A DNA stretch of 64,000 nt. It comes from Peribacillus sp. ACCC06369. Its GTDB lineage: Bacteria > Bacillota > Bacilli > Bacillales > DSM-1321. The stretch lies in contig NZ_JAUCEN010000002.1 in assembly GCF_030348945.1 (NCBI RefSeq), forward strand, positions 5,402,423 to 5,466,422, in the 5' to 3' direction. Below, piece after piece: positions 37,629-48,711 of the stretch. The translations under genes were made by a program, and so were the position numbers. Numbering within the stretch: position 1 is the first letter of the stretch; each line of letters opens with the position of its first letter. The notes under the pieces were generated by a model, which had not been told where the DNA came from, did not search any database, and saw only the letters and a program-made list of their open reading frames with translations.

Positions 37629-38336
37629 CTACTCCTGTTCAGGGTTACGCAGGTAATAACCGACCCCTCTTCTAGTTACAATCCAACCAGGATGGCTTGG
37701 ATTGTCTTCAATCTTCTCACGAAGACGCCTGACCGTTACATCGACTGTCCGTACATCACCAAAATAATCATAGCCCCACACGGTTTGTAATAAGTGCTCC
37801 CTTGTCATGACCTGACCGATATGCTTCGCCAAGTAATGAAGCAATTCAAATTCGCGATGCGTTAATTCAATCGTATCGCCCCGCTTGGATACCACATAGG
37901 CATCCGGATGGATAGTGAGCGTTCCTATCGTAATTTCCTTCGGTTCATTTTCTTGATCTGGGACCGGGACAGCTTGCTGACGTCTTAAGTTCGCCTTAAC
38001 GCGGGCAATTATTTCCCGGGTACTAAATGGCTTTGTCACATAGTCATCTGCTCCAAGCTCTAAGCCTAAGACCTTATCTATCTCTGAATCCTTAGCCGTT
38101 AACATGATGATTGGCGTTTCATACTTCTTCCTTACTTCCCTGCAAACTTCCATCCCATCGCGCTGCGGTAGCATGATATCAAGTAAAATCAAATCAGGTT
38201 GCCGTTCTTCTACCATCTTGAGGGCTTCATTGCCGTCATAAGCACAAAAAACTTCATAGCCTTCCTTTTTTAGATTGAATTGTAATATGTCAGCAATTGG
38301 CTTTTCGTCATCCACTACCAGAATCTTCTTATCCAT
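37629..38336 (-). CDS. walR: WalR (YycF) essential response regulator
   Basis: A 235-residue OmpR/PhoB-family regulator with receiver domain (1-115, phospho-acceptor Asp53 in [14 protein letters not shown], switch Lys in [13 protein letters not shown]) and a winged-helix DNA-binding domain (about 135-230, [29 protein letters not shown]). It controls autolysin and wall-metabolism genes. It is first in the operon, with AAAAGGAGATAAGTAC before the ATG. The neighbouring M23 endopeptidase gene is the kind of target it commonly controls, but no WalR box was checked there. Confidence 0.98.
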   Translation of the reverse strand: MDKKILVVDDEKPIADILQFNLKKEGYEVFCAYDGNEALKMVEERQPDLILLDIMLPQRDGMEVCREVRKKYETPIIMLTAKDSEIDKVLGLELGADDYVTKPFSTREIIARVKANLRRQQAVPVPDQENEPKEITIGTLTIHPDAYVVSKRGDTIELTHREFELLHYLAKHIGQVMTREHLLQTVWGYDYFGDVRTVDVTVRRLREKIEDNPSHPGWIVTRRGVGYYLRNPEQE

Positions 38337-38571
38337 GTACTTATCTCCTTTTTAATAACTAAACTGAATCTATTAAAAACCGTGTCCTTATCCGGGACCT
38401 TATTCACTTTTCCTTCTGTTTGCACCAATCTAACAACCTGATTCAACAAAATTATATATATATACCCAATAAAAGGGGCTGAACACCGGAATGAAAGCAA
38501 ATTGTATCTATTCTACTTTATCATTTTATAGGCATTAAATCACCTTTTTCCTATTATTCTCATCTATATAT

Positions 38572-38609
38572 GAAGCAGAAGAAGTCTTCGAATATTTTTC
38601 GAAGACTTC
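38572..38609 (-). terminator. Hairpin after the M23 peptidase gene
   Basis: On the minus strand GAAGTCTTCGA pairs perfectly with TCGAAGACTTC. The T run after it is broken (TTCTGCTTC), so it is a weaker terminator or also a spacer hairpin upstream of walR. Confidence 0.5.
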
Positions 38610-38615
38610 CATCGA

Positions 38616-40034
38616 TTACTGACTTATATAGTTTAGCGGATTTACAAGAGACCCATTTTTATATATTTCAAAATGGAGATGGACACCGGTTGAGTGCCCT
38701 GTTGAACCCATCATGCCAATTTTCATGCCTTTTTCAATCTTTTGTCCTGCTTTTACATCTATTGAATCCAAATGGGCATACACTGTCTTATACCCATTAT
38801 TATGATTGATCGTTATCTTATTTCCATACCCTCCGGAGTTTCCGGCAGTTTCGATTATTCCATGATCTGCTGCCGTTATGGTTCTGGTGGTTGGCCGGGC
38901 GATATCAATACCTTTATGAAGTTTCCCCCAACGCTGGCCCTGCTTACTGGAAATATAACCACCGTCTGCAGGCCATGAATATGTACCGCTTCCCTGTGAA
39001 GGAATGACCTTCGTGCCTTTTCTGGTGATTTCTGTTTTGGCTTTTTCCGTGACTTCCTTTTTTACGATCGTTTCGCTGATTTTCTTACCGTTTGTTTCAG
39101 ATACTGCGTAGGTGTATGCCCGAATCCCCTCATTGCCTATTTGTTCAGTAATGAGTTCGCCCTTTGGAAGTTCGTCATCCTCCTTCACTTTCTTTTCAAA
39201 AGGAATCCTCTCTTCCTTAAAAACTTCTCTTTCTACCATTACGTTCACATAGGGCGTACGCTGGGTCACATAGAGACGCTCTCCCTCTTTAATACCTTTG
39301 TCCTCTTCCTGTCCTGGATTTAGCTCCAACAGTTGATCCAGGTCCATATCATGCCTAATGGCAATTGATTCAAGATCCTCATCTTCCTTAGCCTCATAAA
39401 TCGTCTTTTCTTCCTTTCCTTCTTCAATCATGGAAAGGGTTTTATCGACGGTCTTGATTTCATCTGGATCGACCATTGTTTCTTTAAACGTGACGGGAAC
39501 TGAAAATTTGATGTCCAGAATTCTGCTTCCCGGTTCTTTTAACGCTCCCGCGTCCGTTTCGCTTTCTTTTTTAACTGATTCATATTCGGAGAATTCCTCT
39601 TCATTTACATATAATAAAGTGATTTTCTCCAAAACGTCCTCAGCATCATCCTTTGACGCAACATAGGCTACCGCCTGATTATCTATATCGATTTCATACG
39701 CCTCTGCCTTCACATTCAACTGATCTTGAATACCCTTTACAGCCTGATCCTCTTTAACCTCTACATCGAATACCTCTTCAGGTACAAACGTCAGCTGTGT
39801 CTCCCTATCGAATGTAAAGTCAGGATAATCTTCCTGTGCTTCTTCTACCTTTTCGGCTACGACCTTCTCTATTTCCGTTTCATCCGTCACACTTCCGACG
39901 AACTCATCGTTAAGGTAAACATGCTGAATGGTGTTAGTTTCCGATATCCCTGCAGCCGTTGCCCGATTTCCTGCAAGCAATAAAATGACGGAAACCATCA
40001 ACAGGATGATCCCCTTACCTTTTGAGCTAAACAT
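38616..40034 (-). CDS. M23 peptidoglycan endopeptidase with LysM and G5 domains
   Basis: A 472-residue secreted wall hydrolase: signal or membrane anchor (about 5-25), a central domain, one LysM-like repeat (about 215-265, DLESIAIRHDMDLDQLLELN), a G5 domain (about 268-345) and a C-terminal M23 domain (about 370-470). Zinc ligands are in LHKGIDIARP and GVHLHFEIYKNG. Such proteins cut peptide cross-links. It precedes walRKHIJ and reads the same way, with a hairpin between. AAGGAGGACAATAT precedes the ATG. The cleaved bond is not shown by the sequence. Confidence 0.92.
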   Translation of the reverse strand: MFSSKGKGIILLMVSVILLLAGNRATAAGISETNTIQHVYLNDEFVGSVTDETEIEKVVAEKVEEAQEDYPDFTFDRETQLTFVPEEVFDVEVKEDQAVKGIQDQLNVKAEAYEIDIDNQAVAYVASKDDAEDVLEKITLLYVNEEEFSEYESVKKESETDAGALKEPGSRILDIKFSVPVTFKETMVDPDEIKTVDKTLSMIEEGKEEKTIYEAKEDEDLESIAIRHDMDLDQLLELNPGQEEDKGIKEGERLYVTQRTPYVNVMVEREVFKEERIPFEKKVKEDDELPKGELITEQIGNEGIRAYTYAVSETNGKKISETIVKKEVTEKAKTEITRKGTKVIPSQGSGTYSWPADGGYISSKQGQRWGKLHKGIDIARPTTRTITAADHGIIETAGNSGGYGNKITINHNNGYKTVYAHLDSIDVKAGQKIEKGMKIGMMGSTGHSTGVHLHFEIYKNGSLVNPLNYISQ

Positions 40035-40440
40035 ATATTGTCCTCCTTAACGGCTCAGTCACCAATTAAGAAACTAATCAAATTTATTTTGAGATTTATT
40101 AGTCCATTTTAAATATCTACATACATATGACTGATTTAATGATTTTTCCACTCATAACTCTACCATAATAAGAAAAAAAACAAGAAATAGACTTCATAAT
40201 GTAATAGAACTGTATAAATGGTGACAACAAGTACCAATAAATATGTTAATGAGGATAGTTCGGTAAATTACGAAAAAAGGAGTGGATATAAGCCCCGTAT
40301 GGGTAAAAGCGAGTTATATGACAAATTGGCCAAAATTGGTATGTTACAAATCGTTAACAATCTATTAACAAGATTTCATTTAAAATACTTCTGATGTAAA
40401 ACAAAAAAACGCCTTAAAGGAAAGGCGTTTTTAAAAAGGA
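40035..40440. other. Intergenic region between the M23 gene and the tRNA cluster
   Basis: About 400 AT-rich bases. It holds the tRNA operon terminator (40403-40433) and the leader of the M23 gene. Only short frames (about 30 codons) with badly spaced ribosome sites were found on the plus strand near 40283-40390. I see nothing else. Confidence 0.55.
40403..40433 (-). terminator. Terminator of the tRNA operon
   Basis: On the minus strand AAACGCCTT pairs with AAGGCGTTT, followed by seven T, after tRNA-Phe. Confidence 0.88.
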
Positions 40441-40513
40441 TGGCTCAGGACGGAATCGAACCGCCGACACAAGGATTTTCAGTCCTTTGCTCTACCGACT
40501 GAGCTACTGAGCC
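40441..40513 (-). tRNA. tRNA-Phe (GAA)
   Basis: A 73-base cloverleaf: acceptor GGCTCAG/CTGAGCC, D-arm GCTCAGTCGGTAGAGC, anticodon arm AGGACTGAAAATCCT with GAA, T-arm GGCGGTTCGATTCCGTC. The 3' CCA is not encoded. Confidence 0.97.
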
Positions 40514-40544
40514 AAATATTCTATTTTAGAACAAAAAAACAAAA

Positions 40545-40620
40545 TGGCGGTCCCGACGGGAATCGAACCCGCGATCTCCTGCGTGACAGGCAGGCATGTT
40601 AACCGCTACACCACGGGACC
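40545..40620 (-). tRNA. tRNA-Asp (GTC)
   Basis: Acceptor GGTCCCG/CGGGACC, anticodon arm CTGCCTGTCACGCAG with GTC, T-arm CGCGGGTTCGATTCCCGTC. The CCA end is encoded (76 bases with CCA). Confidence 0.97.
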
Positions 40621-40643
40621 AGTAAAGAATTTATATAAAGAAG

Positions 40644-40715
40644 TGACCCATACGGGATTCGAACCCGTGTTACCGCCGTGAAAGGGCGGTGTCTTAACCG
40701 CTTGACCAATGGGCC
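40644..40715 (-). tRNA. tRNA-Glu (TTC)
   Basis: Acceptor GGCCCAT/ATGGGTC, anticodon arm CCGCCCTTTCACGG with TTC, T-arm CACGGGTTCGAATCCCGT. CCA is not encoded. Confidence 0.97.
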
Positions 40716-40723
40716 GAAAAAAA

Positions 40724-40799
40724 TGGTGAGCCATGAAGGATTCGAACCTTCGACCCTCTGATTAAAAGTCAGATGCTCTACCAACTGAGCTAATGGCTC
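40724..40799 (-). tRNA. tRNA-Lys (TTT)
   Basis: Acceptor GAGCCAT/ATGGCTC, anticodon arm TCTGACTTTTAATCAGA with TTT, T-arm GAAGGTTCGAATCCTTC. CCA is encoded. It is the first of four tRNAs read leftward as Lys-Glu-Asp-Phe. Confidence 0.97.
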
Positions 40800-41050
40800 G
40801 TTCTAATGAAATGTAACTTCGCCGGATGTAAACTTAACATCTCCAATGCAGCTACTCGCTTGCTGTTGTTAATGGCTTGTTCTATTGTGACGACGCTTTT
40901 GATAATATCATGATTAATATAGTTTAGGCAATAGTTTTTTGAAATAAAATTAAAATTTTCTTATCTTTTTCCTTTTTCACTACTGTTTCACTCCATTAAT
41001 TCTGTATCCCATGCCTCACGAACGTGACATCAGAATGCATGCACCCTATA

Positions 41051-41088
41051 AAAAAAGAAGAAGCTGGCAAAAAAGCCAGCTCTTTTTT
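41051..41088 (-). terminator. Terminator of purA
   Basis: On the minus strand GAGCTGGC pairs with GCCAGCTT around a T-rich loop, followed by a broken run ending in six T, just after the purA stop. Confidence 0.88.
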
Positions 41089-41094
41089 CATGAA

Positions 41095-42438
<1,344 letters not shown>

Positions 42439-42453
42439 TTATCAAACAAACCT

Positions 42454-42483
42454 ATTTTATCAATAATCCAAACTGGAAGTCAA
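42454..42483 (-). promoter_or_regulatory. Sigma-A promoter of purA
   Basis: On the minus strand TTGACT (42478-42483), an 18-base spacer, and TAAAAT (42454-42459). A transcription start near 42447 gives a leader of about 60 bases. PurBoxes lie immediately upstream. Confidence 0.75.
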
Positions 42484-42487
42484 TACA

Positions 42488-42531
42488 AAATCCGAACAAT
42501 ACACATTTTAATAAATTATTTGTTCGTAAAT
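42488..42531. promoter_or_regulatory. Inverted pair of PurR boxes upstream of purA
   Basis: AAATCCGAACAAT (42488-42500) fits the PurBox AWWWCCGAACWWT exactly. ATTTGTTCGTAAAT (42518-42531) is a second box in the opposite orientation with minor deviations. The 17-base gap matches the arrangement known for PurR in Bacillus. The boxes adjoin the -35 element, so PurR bound here would repress purA when PRPP is low. Confidence 0.85.
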
Positions 42532-42634
42532 ATGAAAAATCCTTTCCGTTTTAAAATTGGTTTTGGATTGTCAATCATTATTCTGCCCTTTAATTTCTTT
42601 AATTATTATCACCAGCCCCTTTCTTTTTCCCAAA

Positions 42635-42673
42635 ATAAAAACAGCCTGCCATTCCATGAATGGCAGGCTGTTC
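42635..42673 (-). terminator. Terminator of dnaC
   Basis: On the minus strand AACAGCCTGCCATT pairs perfectly with AATGGCAGGCTGTT, then TTTATTTT. It begins two bases from the dnaC stop. Confidence 0.92.
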
Positions 42674-42674
42674 T

Positions 42675-44039
42675 CTACGCCCCGGGAGACATCGAATCAT
42701 CATCGAAGCGACGTTCGAGGTTAACGAATTTATTGTATTCTTTTACGAATGCAAGCGAAACCGTTCCTACTGGACCATTACGCTGTTTCGCTATAATGAT
42801 TTCAATGATGTTTTTATTCTCGGATTCCTTGTCATAATAATCATCACGGTATAAGAATGCCACGATATCAGCATCTTGCTCGATACTCCCTGATTCCCGG
42901 ATATCGGACATCATCGGGCGCTTATCCTGGCGCTGCTCCACTCCCCGCGATAGCTGGGAAAGGGCGATGACGGGCACTTGAAGTTCACGGGCGAGCGCTT
43001 TGAGTGAACGTGAAATCTCGGATACCTCTTGCTGACGATTGTCGCCTGAGCGACCATCGCCTTGAATCAACTGCAAGTAATCGATCAATATCATGCCAAG
43101 GCCATGTTCCTGCTTCAAACGACGGCATTTTGAACGGATTTCGCCAATCCTCACACCCGGCGTATCATCGATATAAATGCCGGCATTCGACAAGCTTCCC
43201 ATCGCCATCGTCAATTTACGCCAATCCTCATCAGTTAAGGAACCTGTCCGTAAATTCTGGGCGTTGATATTTCCTTCAGCACAGAGCATACGCATAACGA
43301 GCTGCTCTGCACCCATTTCAAGACTGAAAATCGCTACATTCTCATCCGTTTTGGTTGCAACGTTTTGTGCGATATTCAATGCAAAGGCGGTTTTACCAAC
43401 CGAAGGACGGGCGCCCACTATGATGAGGTCATTACGTTGGAACCCGGCTGTCATTCGATCCAGTTCAGCAAACCCGGTCGGTATTCCCGTGACATCCCCT
43501 TTACGGGTAGTCAAAACTTCAATGTTATCGTACGTCCGCACCAATACATCCTTAATATTTTGAAAAGACCCGGAATTCTTGCGCTGGGCCACTTCCATGA
43601 TCGTTTTTTCTGCTTCCCCGAGCAGCTCCTCGACCTCGTCCTCGCGACTGTAGCCTTCCTGGGCGATGTTGGTCGCTGTCCTGATCAAACGGCGAAGCAA
43701 TGACTTCTCCTCGACGATGCGGGCATAATATTCAATATTGGCCGCGGTAGGTACCGATCCGGCCAATTCACTTAAATAAGAAACTCCGCCAACTTCTTCA
43801 AGGTTTTTGGTCGCAGCCAGTTCCTCTGTCACCGTAATCAAATCGACAGCTTTTCCTTCGTCATTCAATTTAAGCATCACATTAAAGATTTTTTGATGAG
43901 AGCTTCTGTAAAAATCCTCCGGAATCAAAACTTCCGATGTAACGGTCAATGAAGAGGGCTCAAGAAAAATGGCTCCTAGTACAGCCTGTTCGGCTTCTAT
44001 ATTTTGAGGGGGAATCCTATCCTGAAATTGTTCTATCAT
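42675..44039 (-). CDS. dnaC: Replicative DNA helicase (DnaB-type)
   Basis: The 454-residue hexameric helicase unwinds DNA at the fork; it is named DnaC in Bacillus. The N-terminal domain (about 8-110) begins with PPQNIEAEQAVLGAIFLEP. The RecA-like C-terminal domain has the Walker A VGARPSVGKTAFALN, IFSLEMGAEQLVMRML and LIDYLQLI. GGGAGG lies nine bases before the ATG. It follows rplI in the gdpP-rplI-dnaC run. Confidence 0.97.
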   Translation of the reverse strand: MIEQFQDRIPPQNIEAEQAVLGAIFLEPSSLTVTSEVLIPEDFYRSSHQKIFNVMLKLNDEGKAVDLITVTEELAATKNLEEVGGVSYLSELAGSVPTAANIEYYARIVEEKSLLRRLIRTATNIAQEGYSREDEVEELLGEAEKTIMEVAQRKNSGSFQNIKDVLVRTYDNIEVLTTRKGDVTGIPTGFAELDRMTAGFQRNDLIIVGARPSVGKTAFALNIAQNVATKTDENVAIFSLEMGAEQLVMRMLCAEGNINAQNLRTGSLTDEDWRKLTMAMGSLSNAGIYIDDTPGVRIGEIRSKCRRLKQEHGLGMILIDYLQLIQGDGRSGDNRQQEVSEISRSLKALARELQVPVIALSQLSRGVEQRQDKRPMMSDIRESGSIEQDADIVAFLYRDDYYDKESENKNIIEIIIAKQRNGPVGTVSLAFVKEYNKFVNLERRFDDDSMSPGA

Positions 44040-44179
44040 ATCTTAAAACCTCCCATTCTAAGAGGATACCTTTTATATGTTTCTAGTGAAAAAGAAAAAA
44101 GTGAAAGGACAACATGCCCAATCACATTTTTCGTCTACCTCTATTTTATCAATTTTTCACAGATATGAAACAACTAAAA

Positions 44180-44629
44180 TTAGTTAATTTCTTTCACATG
44201 CACAGTAAGTGTCGCTGTGACTTCAGGATGAAGCTTGACTGGAAGCTTGGTGTGTCCTAAAGAACGGATACCGTCAGCAAGCTCCATTTTGCGTTTATCA
44301 ATCTTGATACCATGTTTCTTCTGAAGCTCTGATGCAATTTGTTTAGTCGTGATGGAACCGAATAAACGCCCGCCCTCACCGGCTTTGGCAGATAGCTCAA
44401 CCGTTAATTTCTCCAGTTGGACTTTCAATTCTTCAGCATGTTGCAGTTCCTCGGCAGCAAGTGATTCTTCTTTATTCTTCTGTGCTTCCAAAGTTTTCAC
44501 ATTTGTATTATTTGCTTCAACAGCCAATCCTTGTTTAAGTAGGAAATTATGTGCATATCCATCTGCAACATTTTTAACTTCCCCTTTTTTCCCTTTACCT
44601 TTAACGTCTTTTAAAAATATTACTTTCAT
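44180..44629 (-). CDS. rplI: 50S ribosomal protein L9
   Basis: A 149-residue L9 with the N-terminal rRNA-binding domain ([35 protein letters not shown]), a long helix linker (about 42-75, rich in Glu/Lys) and the C-terminal domain. The start overlaps the gdpP stop as ATGA, so translation is coupled. Confidence 0.98.
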   Translation of the reverse strand: MKVIFLKDVKGKGKKGEVKNVADGYAHNFLLKQGLAVEANNTNVKTLEAQKNKEESLAAEELQHAEELKVQLEKLTVELSAKAGEGGRLFGSITTKQIASELQKKHGIKIDKRKMELADGIRSLGHTKLPVKLHPEVTATLTVHVKEIN

Positions 44630-46596
44630 TCTTTTTGTCCCCCTTCTAAATATTCATCAATAGCTACTTTCAATCGACTTTCGGCTTCATCAATGGAGCA
44701 TACCTGTTGAGTAGCGGCATTTGTCAAATGGCCGCCCCCATTCAACATTTCCATGATCACCTGTACATTGATATCACCAAGAGAACGCGCACTTATGCCT
44801 ACTGTATCATCAGATCGCTTAGCCATTACAAAGGAAGCAACAACGCCATCCATGGTCAATAGGGTGTCAGCAGCCTGAGCTATGAGCACCTGATTATGGA
44901 CCTGATCGGTTTTTGCCGAGGCAATGGCAATTCCCTTTTTATAAAAGATTACCTCTTCAATGAGCTTTGACCGTTTAATATAGGTGTCCACGTCTTCTTT
45001 TAAGAACTTCTGGACAAGTACCGTATCAGCTCCATGTGCCCTAAGATAGGAGGCTGCATCGAAAGTACGTGACCCCGTCCTTAAGGTGAAGCTTTTCGTA
45101 TCGACGATGATACCCGCAAGAAGCGCCGTCGATTCCAGCATATCAATCTTGCTGCGTTTCGGCTGATATTCAAGCAGTTCGGTTACAAGTTCAGCTGTTG
45201 AAGACGCATATGGCTCCATATAGACGAGCAACGAGTTTTTGATGAACTCTTCACCCCGGCGATGATGGTCGATGACTACAACTTTATCGATCCTATTCAA
45301 TAACCGCTCTTCAATTACCATGGAAGGTTTATGTGTATCGACCACAACCAGTAATGTCTCATCCGTAATCATTTCAAATGCATCATCAGGAGTTATAAAC
45401 CGGGCATAAAGCTCTTTTTTATTTTTGATTTCCTCCATTAAACGGAGGACACTGCTATCAAGCTGCTGGGTGTTTATAACAATATAGCCTTCACGTTCAT
45501 TCATTTGGGCAACTTTCAAGATGCCTATCGCTGAACCGATTGCGTCCATATCCGGGTTTTTATGGCCCATGACAATGACTTTATCGCTATCAAGGACTAT
45601 ATCCTTCAATGCATGGGAAATCACACGTGCACGGACCCTTGTGCGTTTTTCCATCGGATTGGTTTTACCGCCATAGAATTTCACTTTACCATTCGCTTGC
45701 TTTATTGCTACCTGATCACCGCCCCGACCTAGAGCGAGATCCAAGCTGGACTGTGCAAGCGTACCTAGTTCCGGTAAGGATGACACGGCCGAGCCGACCC
45801 CGATGCTCAAGGTCAATGGTACATTTTGCTTGGCTGTCGTTTCCCTGATTTCATCCAAAATCGAGAATTTCCCCTTCTCAAGCTGCTGAAGGATATGCTC
45901 ATTAAAGACAGCGATGAATCGTTCAGAGGAAACCCGTTTAAAGAAAACGCCATTATCCCTTGCCCATTTATCAAGAAGTGAGGTGACCAGGCTATTAATG
46001 CTGCTTTTACGCTGATCATCCATACCCTGTGTCAAATCATCATAGTTATCAAGGAGAATGATCGCAATTGCCGTTCGCTCATCTTCATATAATTTCTCAA
46101 TTTCAACTTGCTCCGTCACATCAAAAAAGTAAAGAAGCCTTTCCTCACGCTTATGGACCACTTTGAATTTCCTATCGTGGAGCGTAAGTGTCTCTGTCTC
46201 GATCTCTTGCTTAATTAATGGAACGATCGAGTCCGCGACATCATAGAGCGATCTTCCTGCCAAGGAGTCTTCACTAAAACATGAAGCCAGGAATGGATTG
46301 GTCCATTCAATGTAATAATCCTCATTAAAGAGCATGATCCCAATTGGCATTTCCAATAACGCTTCCTCGCCGACCTTCTTTAATCGGTAAGATAAAGTCG
46401 TTATATACTCTTCTGTCTTACGTTGCTTTTTTTCTACCATTCTTAATGTTAAATAAAATAAACCAGCAAGAATCAATAGTCCAACAAGTGCAATAACCCA
46501 ATTATAATAAGCCAGTACGCCCAAAAGTAAAACGCCCGCGGCCAGCATCCCATACAACGGGGACTTAATCGAGTATTCTTTCAAATAAGATGGCAT
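44626..46596 (-). CDS. gdpP: GdpP cyclic-di-AMP phosphodiesterase
   Basis: A 656-residue membrane phosphodiesterase: two N-terminal membrane helices (about 12-52), a heme-sensing PAS-like domain (about 80-155), a degenerate GGDEF domain (about 170-305) and C-terminal DHH/DHHA1 domains (about 340-655). The metal motifs show as [15 protein letters not shown] and [12 protein letters not shown]; the DHHA1 part has [12 protein letters not shown]. It degrades c-di-AMP and so affects osmotic, wall and beta-lactam responses. The ATG at 46596 lies after TTAGGAGCTGAAACT. Confidence 0.96.
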   Translation of the reverse strand: MPSYLKEYSIKSPLYGMLAAGVLLLGVLAYYNWVIALVGLLILAGLFYLTLRMVEKKQRKTEEYITTLSYRLKKVGEEALLEMPIGIMLFNEDYYIEWTNPFLASCFSEDSLAGRSLYDVADSIVPLIKQEIETETLTLHDRKFKVVHKREERLLYFFDVTEQVEIEKLYEDERTAIAIILLDNYDDLTQGMDDQRKSSINSLVTSLLDKWARDNGVFFKRVSSERFIAVFNEHILQQLEKGKFSILDEIRETTAKQNVPLTLSIGVGSAVSSLPELGTLAQSSLDLALGRGGDQVAIKQANGKVKFYGGKTNPMEKRTRVRARVISHALKDIVLDSDKVIVMGHKNPDMDAIGSAIGILKVAQMNEREGYIVINTQQLDSSVLRLMEEIKNKKELYARFITPDDAFEMITDETLLVVVDTHKPSMVIEERLLNRIDKVVVIDHHRRGEEFIKNSLLVYMEPYASSTAELVTELLEYQPKRSKIDMLESTALLAGIIVDTKSFTLRTGSRTFDAASYLRAHGADTVLVQKFLKEDVDTYIKRSKLIEEVIFYKKGIAIASAKTDQVHNQVLIAQAADTLLTMDGVVASFVMAKRSDDTVGISARSLGDINVQVIMEMLNGGGHLTNAATQQVCSIDEAESRLKVAIDEYLEGGQKE

Positions 46597-46634
46597 AGTT
46601 TCAGCTCCTAAAAGCATCTGTTTTACAAAAAAGT

Positions 46635-47582
46635 CTATTCCTTTTTCTTGATTGTCTCCCTAAAAGGAAAGCCTAAATCTATTATACCTAAAAATCGTAC
46701 GGCTGTTGTAATAATCGGAATCGGCAGCAGCAAAGAAAAAACCACGATTATAACAGGTATGGCTTTAGCCCATGACTTCACATGAGCGATATAAAATATC
46801 AGGGAATATCCTTGTAATAAAATGAAGAACTGCAAGATGAAAAATATGTTCGTTATGGCCATATATACAAAACTGTTCTTGTCCGTATTCACAAAAAGAG
46901 CAAGAAGCATCGTAATTAAATAATACCATAAAAGACTTTTCGGGAGTCGCAGATCTCGAAAATGGGGCCATTTTAACGTTTTATCACTGAACCTCTTCAC
47001 AATTGGATGCGCAGCGAAGAAAATCAATAAAACCATGATGACTGACATCAGAACGAACAAACTTGGCATCAGTGTGTTTAACATATCGACAGTTTCATAC
47101 ACCTGCTTTTTGACTTGTTCCGTCGGTGCCTGGCCAAAAGAATCCATGATGCCCACTGTATTTTCAACGGACTCTTCAACCATATCCATCGATTCTTCTA
47201 TGTAATTAACATCCATGATCAACACTGAAGCTGCATATATTAATAAAATGCCTCCCAGGAAGACAAGTACTGCACTTATGAACATAGTTGCCATCGATTT
47301 GTCCCTTTTCAAAAAATAACCGATCGCAATTCCGGTTGCCCCCATAAGTAAGGTAAGCGGAACAGACAATAGCGTCCCAATGAGGATTGACAACAGCGAG
47401 GCTATAAATAAGTAACCCAGACTCCACGATAACTTTTGTTTGGCTGTGAACAGTATGAATGGAATGGGTAAAAAGAAAGTGGTGAAGATATTCACTAATG
47501 GTACTTGAATGGTGATGAACAATAAAATGCAATATAGTGCCAAAAGGGCTCCACCCTCCGCAATTCGTCTTCCGCTATTCAT
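46635..47582 (-). CDS. yybS: YybS-family DUF2232 membrane protein
   Basis: A 315-residue protein made of about eight hydrophobic helices, with an acidic loop (about 125-160, EESMDMVEESVENTV) between helices. The family is DUF2232 (YybS), of unknown function; its conserved position before gdpP suggests a link to that gene. The ATG at 47582 (MNSGRRIAEGG) matches the homologue start. GGGGGGTGA is a strong extended anti-16S match; the GTG four codons earlier overlaps it. Confidence 0.9.
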   Translation of the reverse strand: MNSGRRIAEGGALLALYCILLFITIQVPLVNIFTTFFLPIPFILFTAKQKLSWSLGYLFIASLLSILIGTLLSVPLTLLMGATGIAIGYFLKRDKSMATMFISAVLVFLGGILLIYAASVLIMDVNYIEESMDMVEESVENTVGIMDSFGQAPTEQVKKQVYETVDMLNTLMPSLFVLMSVIMVLLIFFAAHPIVKRFSDKTLKWPHFRDLRLPKSLLWYYLITMLLALFVNTDKNSFVYMAITNIFFILQFFILLQGYSLIFYIAHVKSWAKAIPVIIVVFSLLLPIPIITTAVRFLGIIDLGFPFRETIKKKE

Positions 47583-47734
47583 CTTTGTTTTCACCCCCCT
47601 GTTATGATTAAAAATGTCTTATCTCCATCTTTATATTGTATCCGTTACGGCTAGGATATTTCAAACATCACATTCTTTTTTAGGATATGATTACTTTTTC
47701 TAAGGAAAATGGCCATATGAATTACTTTTGAAAA

Positions 47735-47761
47735 TAAAAAAACCGCAATTCAGCGGTTTTC
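47735..47761 (-). terminator. Second hairpin after rpsR, before the yybS promoter region
   Basis: On the minus strand AAACCGC pairs with GCGGTTT around a six-base loop, then seven T. With 47783-47819 it makes a tandem stop after the rpsF-ssbA-rpsR operon. Confidence 0.8.
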
Positions 47762-47782
47762 AGGCATAAGAGCCGATTTTAT

Positions 47783-47819
47783 AAAAAAGGCACATTAAGG
47801 AAAACTCCTCAATGTGCCA
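47783..47819 (-). terminator. Terminator of the rpsF-ssbA-rpsR operon
   Basis: On the minus strand GGCACATTGAGG pairs with CCTTAATGTGCC (one internal mismatch region), then six T, right after rpsR. Confidence 0.85.
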
Positions 47820-47824
47820 ATTTA

Positions 47825-48064
47825 TTATTCACCAGATACATATGGAAGTAATGCCATAGTACGTGAGCGTTTAATAGCAATCGTTAATCTACGTTGATAT
47901 TTAGCGCTAGTGCCAGTTACACGACGTGGTAAAATTTTACCGCGTTCTGAGACGAATTTTTTAAGAAGATCTACATCTTTGTAATCAATTTTAGTGATTC
48001 CGTTAGATGTGAAATAACAAACCTTTTTACGCTTACCGCGTCCTTTACGTCCACCCATTGCCAT
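47825..48064 (-). CDS. rpsR: 30S ribosomal protein S18
   Basis: A 79-residue S18 with [20 protein letters not shown] and [18 protein letters not shown]. The ATG 48064 ([14 protein letters not shown]) follows AGGGAGGGAAATTTATT and gives the normal length; an in-frame start nine codons earlier lacks a site. It binds S6 in the 30S platform. Confidence 0.98.
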   Translation of the reverse strand: MAMGGRKGRGKRKKVCYFTSNGITKIDYKDVDLLKKFVSERGKILPRRVTGTSAKYQRRLTIAIKRSRTMALLPYVSGE

Positions 48065-48111
48065 AATAAATTTCCCTCCCTGCTTTTTCAATTTTCATTT
48101 TAAACGGCTGT

Positions 48112-48642
48112 TTAAAACGGAAGATCGTCATCTGAAATGTCGATTGTTTTACCGTCATTTGCAAATGGATCATCATCTACACGAGTGTAGTTGTTATTGC
48201 TCCGTTGATTCTGATTAGGATTTTGTCCATACGAATTGTTGTCATTTCCGTTATGATTATTGCTATAACTTTTTTGACCTCCACCGTAAGAACCGCCTTC
48301 ATTTCTTTCACCCGCTGAACTGCTTCGTGGTTCAAGGAATTGAACGCTCTCAGCCAGAATCTCCGTCACATATACGCGTTTGCCGTCTTGTCCTTCATAA
48401 TTACGTGTTTGGACACGTCCATCCACGCCAGCTAAACTGCCCTTTTTCAAGAAGTTAGCTACATTTTCTGCCGGTTTACGCCAAACAACACAGTTAATGA
48501 AATCCGCTTCACGGTCACCCTGCTGATTCGTAAAACTACGGTTCACAGCTAAAGTAAAGGTAGCTACGGGAACTCCATTAGGTGTATATCGTAATTCAGG
48601 ATCTTTAGTTAAGCGTCCTACCAAAACTACGCGATTCATCAT
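48112..48642 (-). CDS. ssbA: Single-stranded DNA-binding protein SsbA
   Basis: A 176-residue SSB with an N-terminal OB fold (about 1-105, [19 protein letters not shown]), a Gly/Asn/Gln/Ser-rich linker, and the acidic tail [20 protein letters not shown] that recruits repair and replication proteins. Start MMNRVV at 48642 is equivalent to B. subtilis MLNRVV; AGGGG is nine bases away. A parS-like sequence lies between this gene and rpsF. Confidence 0.97.
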   Translation of the reverse strand: MMNRVVLVGRLTKDPELRYTPNGVPVATFTLAVNRSFTNQQGDREADFINCVVWRKPAENVANFLKKGSLAGVDGRVQTRNYEGQDGKRVYVTEILAESVQFLEPRSSSAGERNEGGSYGGGQKSYSNNHNGNDNNSYGQNPNQNQRSNNNYTRVDDDPFANDGKTIDISDDDLPF

Positions 48643-48668
48643 CAGAATCAACCCCTAGGTTTCAAGCC

Positions 48669-48684
48669 TGTTTCATGTGAAACA
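48669..48684. promoter_or_regulatory. parS-like site between rpsF and ssbA
   Basis: TGTTTCATGTGAAACA matches the ParB/Spo0J parS consensus TGTTNCACGTGAAACA at all but one base (T for C in the centre). It is only about 15 kb from oriC, where Bacillus parS sites cluster. Confidence 0.65.
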
Positions 48685-48711
48685 AGATTAGAATTTATAT
48701 TAAATATGTGA

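Noticed and set aside
38011..38020. ATTTCCCGGG inside walR resembling half of a Noc-binding site
   Set aside because: Only ten bases fit the palindromic Noc consensus and the right half fails; it is also explained by walR codons.
40283..40390. Short plus-strand frames after AAAGGAG near 40277
   Set aside because: The GTG is too close and the ATG too far from the site; products are under 35 residues without recognisable features.
40599..40784. 61-codon minus-strand ORF
   Set aside because: It reads through tRNA-Glu and tRNA-Lys genes; it is a tRNA shadow.
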